Positions 39,180-51,500 of a DNA stretch of 64,000 nucleotides are shown here, piece by piece. Each line of letters begins with the position of its first letter. Position 1 is the stretch's first letter. This stretch comes from Pictodentalium vernedei (lineage: Eukaryota > Mollusca > Scaphopoda > Dentaliida > Dentaliidae), in the NCBI GenBank assembly GCA_031216915.1, contig JAUFNR010000065.1:62001-126000 (forward strand), given 5' to 3'. A model generated the notes under the pieces. It ran no database searches. It had not been told where the DNA came from and saw only the letters and a program-made list of their open reading frames with translations. The translations under genes were made by a program, and so were the position numbers.

Positions 39180-41191
39180 CAGGGCGGCCAGAGGTACGGA
39201 TACACAGAAACACATATTGATGAACAAACAATCTCTACCAATCCCATTACACTACGCTGTTTTTCTCTAAAGTCTTTGTTAAATCTTCGTAATGCTGCTC
39301 AAATGTTGACAATAGTACCATACCCAAAGGAATGCATTATTTTAATAGCATTTACAGAGGCATGATACTACAACCATACAAACAGAAAAACACTATTCAA
39401 GCTGCACTGACACTAAAAATATCAAAAAAGCATTGTATTTATATTAGTGACTACATAGGAAGTAAAGAATCAAGATAAAAAAACAATTAATTAAATACCA
39501 TTTTTAACAAAGTATATATGTACTTTACTGTGATCTACTGTGATTTAACAGACTTGGAAATTTTTGATATATCTTATGGATTGATGTTTAGATTATTTTA
39601 ATTATTGGTGTTTATGGCCATTTTTCCTCAAGTATGGCTAATTGTGACCACAACAAGTATGCTAAGTCAAGTTCAGTCATTTGTTTACACACACACACTG
39701 CTCATTTTAGCGGCTTCCACACAGTAATTCTGACATGGCATTATTTTACAAGCAAGCCACAACTTGTTTGCCTCAGTTAGCAAGCATTACTTCACAATGC
39801 AGAGTTCTCTCGGGAGTTTAAAATAATGTCAGAGGCTACAATTAGGAAGTCTAGAATCAAGCCTGAAAATAAGCACACTGTCATCGTCAGATTGAGGACT
39901 CCAGAAGGTGAATTTGGTGATGCTACCCTGCTATTTACTCTGTTAATCTCAATGAAAATCAGGTCTGAAGCCTCAACAGGAAGAGGTACCCAGGGGATAA
40001 ATTGGCTCACTGTATAGGATAACATATGCAAATTTACCCTCTGTGGACCTCATTCTACAGATTGCTTATTTTCAGGCTTGCCAAGAACTGATTTTACAGG
40101 CTTACTTTTTGAATTGTTGAACAATGTTGGGACACCTTTGCATTAACTCTTTACCTAACAAATCACCCCAAACCACCCAGAAAATTAACCTTGATGTGCC
40201 TAACATAACCTTACATAGTGTGGCACTTTCTCAACAAAACCATATAGTATAAATTAATAAGCTGGTTCCAATGATATTCATATTTGTGGGCTTTTATTGA
40301 AATTTTGAGGTAAAGTTTGAAATTAATCAGAGAATTTAATTTATTTTTGGAAAAAGCTGTGTTGGGTAAAGGATTAATCATAATGGTAAAATGACCATAT
40401 CAACCCAGGTCCCCAAAAAATGCAAGATCAGATTCTATAATTCTACCGGTAACTATAAGTTTATATATCTCTACCAGGAATTTGCTGTGATGGTTGTTAT
40501 ATTCAAATGTGTTTTGGATCATTTGTCAGCATTTTTGTAACTAAAAATTATGTTTTACCTGCTGCAATCCCCACCCCCCCCCCCCCCCACCCTATATATA
40601 ATCAATAAGTAAGTTAGTCTCAGGCTTCCTAACAAATAAATGAGTACATGTTCAAGTGATTAGAAACCGATTTTTAGTCAACTGCATGGATGTTTGTATC
40701 TTTTGATTCTTTAGTAAGGTATCAGGTTCTATGGCCATACTGTGTTCTATTCTAGCCACAAATATCTGAACAAAAACAAGAAAAATCAACATAAATCTCC
40801 GGACATTTTAAAAAACGTTAAATGCTGTTATTAGTTAATGTTATACAAAAATCACAAGAGACAAAGGCATTGCGTTGAATATTTAAAAAAAAATTAATGA
40901 ATTCGCTTAGAAGTTGATGGTCAATACAATTATACAAAGCAATTTCAAATATTGCATTTCAAACTTGCCAAAGATCCAGAATTCCACAAAATCAATTATG
41001 CAGAAAGTACCCATGTCAAAGCTTTCAAAACTGTCTGGGGTTAAACTTTTCATAATAATTAATAAAAGCACAATTGTTACTTTTCCATTGATAGTTTGCT
41101 TCCTATAGCTATATAAAACATGTAGAAAAATCTCCCACCTTAACGGAGAAAATAGTTACCAAAGGGAGAACAATCTGTTAATATGAACATG
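39180..41191. other. AT-rich intergenic region, no gene recognised
   Basis: Short open frames of up to 79 codons with no recognisable motif. C14 homopolymer at 40574-40587. Nothing else seen. Confidence 0.5.
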
Positions 41192-41821
41192 AAAAATGTT
41201 ACTAAGGTAACACATGCCCCTCCCCCCCCCCACACCTTGACCTTACAGACCTGGCTGTGGTGTGTGACACATCCACCCGTTGTCCTTTATAACTGAGCGA
41301 AGTTTGATGATTGTAGCTCTCATAGTTTTGGAGTTATGCTTGAGACACGATTTGTGACCCCTCCCCCCCCCACCTTGACCTTACGTTCCTAGCTGTGGTG
41401 TGTGACACATCCACTCGTCCTTAAGAACTGAGCTAAGTTAGATGATTGTAGCCCTAACAGTTTTGAGTTCTGCTTGAGACACGATTTGTGACCCTGAACA
41501 TATGAAGGTCAATTGTGACCTTCACCTTGCAGATGCAGCAGAAACTATTATACGCGTCACACCATATGACTGTCCTTAACATTTGTAAAAAGTTTAACAA
41601 TTGTACTATGATTTCTTTCTGAATTATGACTGAGACACAAATTTTTACCGATTTTTTAGTGTGACCTTGAAATGTGACCTTGACCTTGAAATGTGACCTT
41701 GACCTTGAAGGTACGAATCCGGCTATGAAGTGTGACACATCCTCCCATGGTCATTTATAATTAATTGTGTGAAGTTTGATGACTGGCCCTGCCCTAACAG
41801 TTTCCGAGTTATTGGCTGGGA

Positions 41822-41862
41822 CACACACACACACACTCACACACACACACACACACACACAC
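41822..41862. repeat. (CA)n microsatellite
   Basis: About 20 dinucleotide units with one CT interruption, inside family B copy 2 immediately upstream of its terminal hairpin. Confidence 0.93.
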
Positions 41863-41873
41863 TTCAATCACTG

Positions 41874-41903
41874 TATGCCACCCGACTTAAGTCAGGGGGC
41901 ATA
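41874..41903 (+). other. 3' terminal hairpin of family B copy 2
   Basis: Arms TATGCCACCCGACTT and AAGTCAGGGGGCATA; 13 of 15 pairs. The right arm differs from the 37,961 hairpin by two substitutions while the left arm is identical. Confidence 0.82.
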
Positions 41904-44690
41904 AAAATAAGTTGACTATATCACAAAACTATAATTCCCAGTATGCAAAATAAATACAGACATGGAAACCATTTTCTAAGAAATTCCAATAAAAGATTTT
42001 AAAAAGTTAAAAGGGGTTATTCAATCGTAATAAGCTTGCATTTTTAGTTCAACATAAAACACAATCGAAAATAGTGTTCAAAACAGCTTGAATGTTGGGT
42101 TTCACATATAATCGATGTGTGCCCTCACGATATATCAGCAATTCGATATTTTTTTTATTTGCAGATGTACATGTACATATATTTAGGCTAGCTATGGTAC
42201 ATACAGATTAAATAACCCACCCTAAAAGCCTTGTATAACAAAAGTTTACCCAAAGGCCTTCCGAAAGTGTTGGTTAGCATAGATAGCGACACCACGAAAA
42301 GGTCCAACACCAGCTTAGCGGACAAGTCAGAGGCTGTATATTGCGCTTGACTCACCCAAGCCTGTGACATTTTTGTTAATCAAACAATGTCATTTGTCGC
42401 CAGGGCCCCCCAAACTCCCGGACCCTCCTTGCACCCACCTCTTTCCATGGGGCCCAATCATTGGTTTTCATACCCGGCACCATGGGCCCAACCATTGTTT
42501 TTCATACCTGGCACCATATGTCCCCATGAATGGTCTTATACTCCAGGGTCTGCATAGTGGGTGGCTCCAACCTCTCTCCTCTCCCACCCATGGGGTTTTG
42601 AAGGACATCTGGGATGGGAGATACATAGCTTGTGCTGCAATAATACATTTTGGTTTTTGATATGCGAGTTATGATAGAACTGAAAATCTACATACAACAC
42701 CTATCCTTGAACACCATTATTTTTTATTAATATAAGGATTATTTATTCTCTGAAATTAGAATGTCGCCACAAGAAATCGATAATCATACATTTCCAGAGG
42801 CATGGGTTATCATTTTAGCTTAACTTGCAGTCAATAAAGGCGGACTTCAGTCATTGAATTGAACTGAAACATGTTTCCAAGATAAACAAGATTTTATTAC
42901 TTTTGGAAACAAGATGTTTATTATTAAAGGTTTTGCATATCAAAGCTGCTCACATTCTCAAATGCCAAATAAACGTAATATGTTTAATAATTTATTAATT
43001 TTTGTTCTAAAATACATGAGATCACGCTTATTGTTTATGACAATATTGATCAAGTTTGTAGTACAGTTCAATAAAAAAAAATTGAAGATCACTTTACTAA
43101 AATTCATTAATTCTTTACACAATGCAAACGGTATCAAAAATTGTTTGTTATTTTTTAAATTTAAAAAGTTTCAACAAAACCATCCCATGTGACCTATCAT
43201 TGGAAAAGAACTCATTCCAATAAGGGATCAATGATATGGTTTTGCAAAATTGGTTTGTTTTAAATGCTCAGTTTGTAAATTATGCAACATGTATGGGAAG
43301 ATTATTAGGTAAAGGATTAAGTGTTAATTTTGTCATATCCCAATCATTTTCCATACAATTTCATTTCCAGGCTAAATATAGATTATTACCTGATACAGGT
43401 CGTCACTTTTATTGAGCACCATCATGTTTATCAATTTTCATTCAATTTGCATGGTATCACTTTTATTTGATTCAAAGATTATTGGGCAACTAAGATTACT
43501 TGATATAATAAAAGTTAATACAAGTTATAAATTATGTGCATTTGAATGTGAACAAAATATAATGTCAATGATCGAAAATAAGTTTGTTGCTGAAACCTGG
43601 AGATCATCATTTACCGATAAAAAATCAGATTGCAACACTGAGCTGCAGAAATTTCAAATAAACTGGAAAAGGGAATCTCCCTTTTAAGTTGGTGGTGAAA
43701 GTAATTGTATATTTGGTAAAATAATTGCTTCAAGGTAAGTAAGAATTATTATCTGTACAATGGTACCATTACCCACTTGTGTCTCACTGTAAAATGAGTG
43801 AGCAAGGTGTGTGCTTACATGAAGCTTCAAGAAACAAGAAATACATGAACTCATTGTATAGTTATAAAAAATCTAGAATGCTTTTTGTCTGAAGAACATT
43901 ACTAGCATATAACTATTTTGTGTCGAATACTTGCGCATAAAGATAAAAAAAAAATCATATCCTGATTCACTGGTTGTATCTCCCATCCCTTAAGAAATTA
44001 CTTTACTTTCCCCCCACCTGTCTACTTTCTGCCTGACATTTCCTTTATCATCTATCATCTTAAAAAAACTGGGTTAAAAACAACTCATCCCCACGGGTAC
44101 TCCCCTCAACCAGAGAAATCGAAAGAAAATGATATCTCCTACACTTTTTTGAATCTATGATGTGCTGACATGCCCCCATAATGGTATATAAATATTAACA
44201 AGGTACACAACTCACTTTTCAAAAAACATTAGCACCCCTCTTCACTCTTCATTACACCCCCCCCCCCCCCCCAAATTTGATTCACACAATGTATCAAGCA
44301 GTACCCCAGTGTCAGTGGAAATGGAAAAGAATAAGCTTTACAATGGTCTATTACATGACCACTGGGTGTTGTGGGGTTGTTCATTAATAACTGGGAGAAG
44401 TCGCAGAAAAGACTGAAAAACATTTAGTTGGACAAGTTGCTTTTCAGTGGAAAGTGGGTTACAAATGAGAATTCTCCTATTTTTAAAAAAAAAAACTTGA
44501 CGTCCCATTGTCTATAGAGGGCAGGTTCAAAAATTAACTGTATACCTTTATCATTTTTTCATTCTTGGTTTGACATTTGTTTCCATTTCTGGTGATCACA
44601 TTTACCATTTATGTTTTTTACCTTTCACTTGAACACTCATCAGCTAACGGCGTCCATTAAAAACAACATTCGCACAAAAATGAATCCTTT
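41904..44690. other. AT-rich intergenic region, no gene recognised
   Basis: Open frames of up to 98 codons without recognisable domains. C16 homopolymer at 44257-44272. No RNA gene or structured repeat recognised. Confidence 0.5.
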
Positions 44691-45416
44691 TCAAACAATT
44701 ATCCAAAAATCCTCTCCGGAATCCTTTGAATCAATTAACTCCATTGAAATGTTTGAATCAATTATCCAGGAATCCTCTGATGAATTGTTTTGAAATAATT
44801 ATTCAAGAATCATGATGAATTGTTTGAAATAATTACCCAAGAATCCTCTGATGAGTTGAGTGATTGTAGTTGAGTATTGGTTTCAAATTTGAACAGTTCT
44901 CCTGGTGACAGAGAGACGTTCTAATTTTGTCTTATGCAGCTCTCTAAATATTGGTTGAAGTTTATAACAATAATTTTTTTAAATCCTATGTGCTGTAGTC
45001 ATTCAATGAAAAAAACCAAAATATCCAAGAATGAGATCCAAAAATATTTTTCAACTAACTTATCCAAGAATCATATCTCCTAGAATTATTTTTCAAGTGG
45101 CTTATTGAAAACTGTTGGAATCAGTTATCCAAGAATCATCTGATGAATTGTTTAAATCAATTATATCCAAGAATCCTCTAATGGATCGTTTGAACCAATT
45201 ATCCAAGAATCCTCTAATGGATCGTTTGAATCAATTATCCAAGAATGCTCTTGGGTCGTTTGAATCAATTATCCAAGAATCCTCTGATGGGTCGTTTGAA
45301 CCAATTATCCAAGAATCCTCTAATGGATCGTTTGAATCAATTATCCAAGAATCCTCTGATGGGTCGTTTAAATCAATTATCCAAGAATCCTATTATGGAT
45401 CATTTGAACCAATAGG
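44690..45416. repeat. 36-bp minisatellite, dense from 45,115, degenerate before
   Basis: The motif AATTATCCAAGAATCCTCT followed by GATGGGTCGTTTGAA-type sequence repeats about every 36 bp, at least eight times between 45,115 and 45,416, with looser copies near 44,696, 44,760, 44,800 and 44,830. Because 36 is divisible by three, one frame stays open for 147 codons (45,115-45,558, plus) and encodes a 12-residue repeat (SIIQESSDGSFE-like). I regard this frame as a by-product of the repeat. Confidence 0.88.
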
Positions 45417-45634
45417 TTTTTGGGCTTTGGGCTCACGTTGCCATATCGGTTGTTCGATCGTGACCAAAAGGGGACGTTTCCATCTAGACATGACCTCGAA
45501 CCTGCATATGAAATTTTGTGATGATTGGACAAAAACTGCCGAGAGTAGGCTGTGCTAAAGAAAATGTGAACAGGCTCACGGACACCAGCATGCATGATGG
45601 CAATAGCTTATCTTGACTTTGTCAAGTTAAGCTA
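45417..45634 (+). mobile_element. 3' end of a hairpin-ended element carrying the 36-bp minisatellite
   Basis: Downstream of the minisatellite is a conserved-looking tail ending in a 31-nt hairpin (45604-45634): arms TAGCTTATCTTGAC and GTCAAGTTAAGCTA, 13 of 14 paired, loop TTT. This is close to the family A hairpin. The minisatellite may be the tandem core of this element. Confidence 0.68.
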
Positions 45635-45920
45635 ATAAAAATCATCAATAGCAAGATTTTAATCAATAAAGAACCAAGTTGTACCTAGTGCTCATTAATT
45701 AAATTTTTTGATGATCATTCATATTATTAGTGTTTGTATCTTAATATTATTGCATCCATGGAAATATTACCCACCCATGGAAAGTGACCTGTCCATAGCA
45801 GCTGTGTTGTATGAACTTCAAGAGAGCATAAGGGGTAATAAAGTATGGTTTCCAGCCATTCAGAAACAAGACCAATACCGGGTCTGGACCTGCGTCGCTG
45901 CATGCAATTGAATCGGCAAA

Positions 45921-46430
45921 CAGGAAGTGGCTGCAAGGCAGATCTGAAAATTGCATACACGATACAACTGATCATTATCAGTCTCCAGATGAAATATAAA
46001 ATCAATCCCTTGCATAGAAGCCGAGAAAAGTTTGACGAAAAAGTTCAATGTTCAGTGGGTACAGTAAAATTTCAAAGTATCGTCAAACAGGAAGTGGCTG
46101 CATGGCAGATCTGAAAATTGCTTACACGATACAACTCATCATTATGAAGCAGCAGACCAAATATAAAATCAATCCCTTGCATAGGAGCCAAGAAAACCTT
46201 GACGGAAAATTTCCATGTTCAGTGGGTACAGTAAAATTTCAAAGTATCGGCAATCAGGAAGTGGCTGCACGGCAGATCTGAAAATTGTTTACACGATACA
46301 ACTCATCATTATGAAGCAGCAGACCAAATATAAAATCAATCGCTTGCATAGAAGCCAAGAAAACCTTGACGGAAAATTTCAATGTTCAGTGGTACAGTAA
46401 AATATAAAATCATAAGACCAAATATAAAAA
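45921..46430. repeat. 167-bp tandem repeat, three copies
   Basis: CAGGAAGTGGCTGCA-like starts lie at 45921, 46088 and 46255, an exact 167-bp spacing. Shared internal blocks are ACACGATACAACT, AAATATAAAATCAATC and TTCAGTGGGTACAGTAAAA. The third copy ends near 46,420 and is followed by GGACGGACTGACGG-type short-period sequence (46,478-46,530). This is the core-then-microsatellite order of the other elements here, but no terminal hairpin was found. Confidence 0.9.
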
Positions 46431-46803
46431 CATTCCCTTTCATTGAAGCCAAGAAAACTTGGACGGAAAAAGTGTTTCAGACGGACTGACGGAATGATGG
46501 ACTGACGGGAACGACGGACTGACAGATGGAGTCGAGTGGTTACTAGACCTGCTCTGCCACTGGCGACGCAGGTAAAAAATGCACTTAGTGTCCGCTTTCT
46601 GATCTCAGTGACAGTGACCCATATTTTCAATGTCATTCAGTCTTAACTGATTTGGGAATGTTTCCATGTCTATTTTGACAACAGTACCATTAATAAAACC
46701 ACCTTTAAAACAAATCATCCCATTAAGATTTTAACTCAGACAACTGGGGAAATGCCCAAGAATGTGCACTTGGCATGTCTTACCCAAATAATTATCAAAA
46801 AAG

Positions 46804-47225
46804 AACAAGGCCACCACCAGGACGTGGGCTATATCCCCCGACAGCAAGTTCTTACATTGGACATACTGAAGACTAAGCAATTTCAAAGTGGTCGATTTTA
46901 AATCAAACTGAAGTTATCATCCAGACAAATTTTCAAAGTCGAAAAAAATGGAAAAAAAGTGCCATAACTCAGGCAAAAATGGTTCAATTATGGTTGGATT
47001 GAACCCAAATTGGAACCTCAGCTGCCTTATTCTTGAGATAAACTTATGTACAAAATTTTGGTTTTGATTCAATAACTTACTGAAGTTACCATACAGACAC
47101 CAAATTTTCAAAGTAAAAAAAAATTTAAAAAAGGGCCATAATTTCGCTAAAAGTGGTCGGACTGAACCAAAATTTGAACTTTTGTTTGGTAACATTTGCT
47201 CGAATGTTAGCCTCTGGATCACAAG
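46804..47225 (+). mobile_element. 5' part of an AACAAG element with core repeats of about 171 bp
   Basis: Starts AACAAGGCCACC, then a C-rich arm (TATATCCCCCGACAG). Two diverged core repeats follow, with ACTGAAGTTA at 46908 and 47079 (171 bp apart) and shared CAAATTTTCAAAGT and GCCATAA blocks. It stops near 47,225 without a hairpin, so it is probably truncated. The 101-codon minus-strand frame here is a by-product. Confidence 0.65.
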
Positions 47226-48530
47226 TAAATAAGATCCTTAGTTAGTTGATAGCACTAGCAAGTTATCATCAACAAGACAAAACACAATTGGATCATTTTT
47301 AATGTTAATTTTAATGAAACTAATAGTGAGTTTCAGGCTCAATTCAGCAAAAAATGGGGAACAGTATCGATGTAATAGAAATAAAAATGCTATCCATTTT
47401 AAAATTTATGCTATACAAAAAACCAAATTTGTATAGCATTTTGCTATACTCTTTTAAAAAAAAAGGGATTTCATGCCCCGTTTATCTTGATACTTTTGCA
47501 AGCATATTCTATTCTTAATTCTTGACAGATAACCGATGTACTGAGAATTTTATGGGTGAAAAATGAAAATTATAACCTAAAAAAAAATCCTTCACTAGAA
47601 GTGGTTCTGTAGAAACTTTATCGCTAACATATGACAAAACACCTATCACTCTTTCAGGTTTTGCAAAAACTGGACCAGCATGAACAACAGTTTCATCACA
47701 AAAATGTTTACCATTAACATTTGACAAAGCGCCCATCGTTTTTTTTTTTTTAGGTTCAGCTATAAACAGGCCATAATGAACAACAGTTTCATAAGATAGT
47801 GGAATTGCATCCAAAAAAAGCTCATTACCTTGGAAATAAAAGAAAATATTTGAAATGAGTTATTCAATTGTCACAAAATTTTCATGATTTTGAGTTTAAT
47901 TATGGGTTTTCCCATATGGATAATTTTAAACAGCTACACTAAATGTACAAGTAATAAATTTACGACATAAGAGTAATCTAATTTATGTCACTTACATTGA
48001 AGAATCTAAGCTCTGTATAGCAGGTTATCTCCAGACAATTGTTGATCAGTGTAATTCGAAACAGGTCTTGACAGTTGGGAGTTCTCCAATATAAGAGTGC
48101 CAAATTGGAGTTTGTAACTGGCAACGCCAACATCCTGGATACAGACAGAGGTTTCTTGTGGTCAGTCTACTGAAGGTTGCTCAGCACCACACAAGGAAAG
48201 CATTCTCTACCCTTTCCCAATAACTTTTTTTTGATGGCTCCATGAAGCTTCCATGTTCTCCTTTTTACTGAATTTCAAATGGCATTTGCTGATCACATTT
48301 TTTCTGCAAGCTTTTTTTTCTTTCTAAACTGGCATTAATTAACATTAAAAATCGCAGAATTAGGTCTATTTTGACAACACCACAAACAACACCATTAACA
48401 AAAATAAAATAACCTTTAACACACAACTCTTGTCAACGATGCTTGCACATTTTACAGCAACATTCATAGCTAGTGTCCATCTTGTATTGTTTGAATGTTT
48501 TGACATCTTATTTACTTGCCTTAATTTGAT
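47226..48530. other. AT-rich region 3' of the RepHel gene; no second gene seen
   Basis: Contains a perfect 12-bp-stem hairpin at 47408-47439 (separate entry) and nothing else recognisable. If the RepHel gene is in an intact element, its 3' untranslated part and terminus should lie here. Confidence 0.45.
47408..47439 (-). other. Perfect hairpin downstream of RepHel; candidate element 3' end
   Basis: Arms ATGCTATACAAA and TTTGTATAGCAT pair at all 12 positions around an 8-nt loop. A third partial copy (GCTATAC) follows at 47443. It lies about 1.1 kb past the RepHel stop codon. Helentrons carry a hairpin near the 3' end, but I found no matching arm upstream of the gene, so the assignment is tentative. 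Confidence 0.35.
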
Positions 48531-51500
48531 TCAGCTGATTACTTTCAGCATAATTGCTTCATGATAACTGTAGTATGTTGGAATAACTTTGAGGATAATA
48601 TTAGTGTTGCCTCTTGTATATACATGGTCGATGAGTGTTCCACCTTGAGTTGTTATTTCCTGAACAAGCTGATTATAGCCATAATTCTCCATTAAATGCA
48701 ATATTGTTGAATCTTTAAGAGTGTCTTGATTGAAATCTCCCATAATAATGCTTTCTGGGTATACTGAACACAAATCCACAAGTTTCTTCAAAGTGTCTAC
48801 AAACAAATTCATTGGATAAGAATTTGGTCTATAAAGAACAACAGCCAGTATTTGTCCATCACACAGTGTAAAACTATAGTATTCTAAATTTGTTATAGAT
48901 AGATCTTTTGAACATAATTGTAGACTGTTTCGTGCAAACACACCTACGCCACCATGACTCTGTTCTTTCAAGCTCTCAAAACACGTGTTGGATGAATTGT
49001 ATGACAAACATCTGGGCTTGTTGTAAAATGAAAAAGCATCCAATTTCTCTGTTTCGTTATCCAGTGTGGTACCAGCCATCCATGTTTCAGTAAGACATAA
49101 GTAATCTGCAGCCAAAAAACGCTTGTCACCTTTTATACTGGGCAAGTTTGAAATTAGGCCTTGTATGTTATGTAATATCAAAGTAGTACATGCCAGTGAA
49201 ATGTCTTCAGAATCAGGTATAAATTTTGGCATATTCTTCATGTCCTCAGCTATTCCATCCTCACAGTAGATTGATTTGTGCAGTAAAGTTTCATCATAAC
49301 TGTTTGCAATGTAGAGACCGCTTTGTGATCTGACCCGACTAAAGGCAACATATGCTTGACCTGAAGCAAACACATTCTCTAATGACACTACAACTTTGTC
49401 CAATGTTAGACCTTGTACTTTATGCACAGTGCATGCCCATGCAAGTCGCAGTGGAAATTGTTTTCTGACAAGACCTTGGTAATCTTCAACAAGTTCCTCA
49501 ATTTTCAAAATACTAACAGCATTTAGAGGTATATCTTCTAACTGCGTTTGTCTGCATGCCTTTTTTCCAACACGTTCATTGTCAAACACAACAAAAATCT
49601 GGTCTGAGCTTATTTTGGCAACAGTACCAATTACACCATTAACTAAGCCATCTTCAACATCTATGTTTCTTACCAGCATCACCCTTGCTTTTTCTGCAAC
49701 ATTCAAAGTAGATGGTAAGTTTGTCTTCAATTTTTTTTCATCATAAGGAGTTTCCCGCCTGACTAATCTGCCACTTCGTTTATCCTTTCTGGAATCTTCT
49801 GCTTGAAATGCAACAATATTTGTGCAAGTTTTTATCAACATTTCTTGATTATAATTATTCACATCAGCATTTTTAGGACAAATATGCAATGCATCATCAG
49901 AGCTTTTCCCACAACATTCTTTGAGCATCTTCAAATCTTCTGCTAATAGTTTCTCTTTTTTACTTTTTACACGACATCTATTGAGCATGTTAGCAAATGC
50001 TAAGTCATCCTGTTGCCGCATTACGTCATCTAATTCAACAATTGAAAAGTGGTCATGCCATAAATTCACAGGATCTGACAAGTTTTGTTTATACAGACTA
50101 TACTTCACAGAAAGTCCAACAGGTGGCAATTGGTAAAAGTCACCCACAAGTATAACAGAAATATTTCCAAAATTGCAACTGTCTCTACTCCTTTTTATCT
50201 GTTTTAGTCGTTCACTTATCCAATAAAACTGCCTTTTATTCACCATTGACACTTCATCTATGATTAATATTTGCAAATTTCCTAGTTTTGCCCGCAAAGT
50301 ATTTAATGTTTCTTCTCCAAGCTGTACATAGTTATCCGTCATTTTGACAGGAAGTGATAGTGCACTGTGATAAGTTCTTCCTTTAATGTTAAAAGCAGCT
50401 GTTCCTGTTGGTGCAGTCAAAAGCACAGTTGTGTCATCTGGATTTACAGCAATTGAAGCAAATAATCTTGTCGCCTCATAGTATATGCATTTTATCAAAT
50501 GACTTTTTCCAGTTCCAGCACCTCCAGTAATAAACAAATGGAATGGTTTGGGATTTTTGCCATGTATAACATTCAAGCACCATTTCCTCACTTCATAAAA
50601 GACTGATGATTGCTTTTCGTTCATTGAACACAAGAGAGGGTAAACTTCTCTTTTAGAAAACAAATTCCTACTCAAATCCCTATGTGATGGTTGATTGTTA
50701 CTATTTGTGAAATCCAAATTAATGTCATCAGGTACTTCATCATCCTGCACAGTGGTTTCAGTTTGGTTTGTACATTCATCTCTTTCCAATTCAGTTTCTG
50801 GACAGAGTTTAGCCCATGCATCTTCAGGATCAATAATTTGCATTTGTTGCTGAGCTTCATCAATAATCTCACTGTTAATGTCAAACTTCTGTTTGTTGCT
50901 ATCTACTATGGATCTAACAGAGTCAACAGGCCTGGCTGGAATTAGCTTAATAAATCCTGTCCAATAAAAGTGTTCATATCTTTCAAATTCTAGTGGTTTC
51001 AGTTGTGCTTTGGTACGGTGAGGCAAAAAGAGTTCCAGGATACTTTGAAAATACATTTCAGGAGCTTTAGTTTCTGAAAATCTTGCATACCGGACAACTG
51101 CTGGATCTGTTCTGGTTCGTTTTTGAATATATCCCATATTATTTTGAAGTTTATGAATGGTACCACTTTCATTTTGTTGTTCATCATTGTTTCTCATACT
51201 CTTTGGAACTTGAGACTTGGCCAATATCCGATATTCAGAACAAAACTCTGCTAAACACATTGTTTCAAAATCTTGCTGAGCCGGTCTTGAATGGTATTTT
51301 TCATTAATACTTGACATCCAAATATTTTCATCATTTTCATTGCTTAATAATGAAAGTGGTTTTCTCAATCTAACTGGGTTTTCTCCAACTGGAATGAATT
51401 GAACTTTCCGGGAACATTCTTTCAAGCGTAAATTGCAAACCCTGTATTCACTTTCTTGTGCAGATATTTCCCTATAATTAAGATATGCAGTGCCAAGTTT

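Larger units (their letters stand above)
41192..41903 (+). mobile_element. Hairpin-ended tandem-core element, family B, copy 2
   Basis: Shares the GTTACTAAGGTAACACATG start, the core blocks (GTGTGACACATCC, GAAGTTTGATGATTGTAGC, GTGACCTTGACCTTGAAG) and the 3' end with the 37,190 copy. A (CA)n microsatellite (41,822-41,862) lies just before the hairpin at 41874-41903. The AACAAG start is altered to AACATG-like sequence. Confidence 0.76.

Noticed and set aside
45115-45558. 147-codon frame with a 12-residue repeat
   Set aside because: Generated by a 36-bp minisatellite whose period is divisible by three; no start context, domain or non-repeat coding sequence supports a gene.
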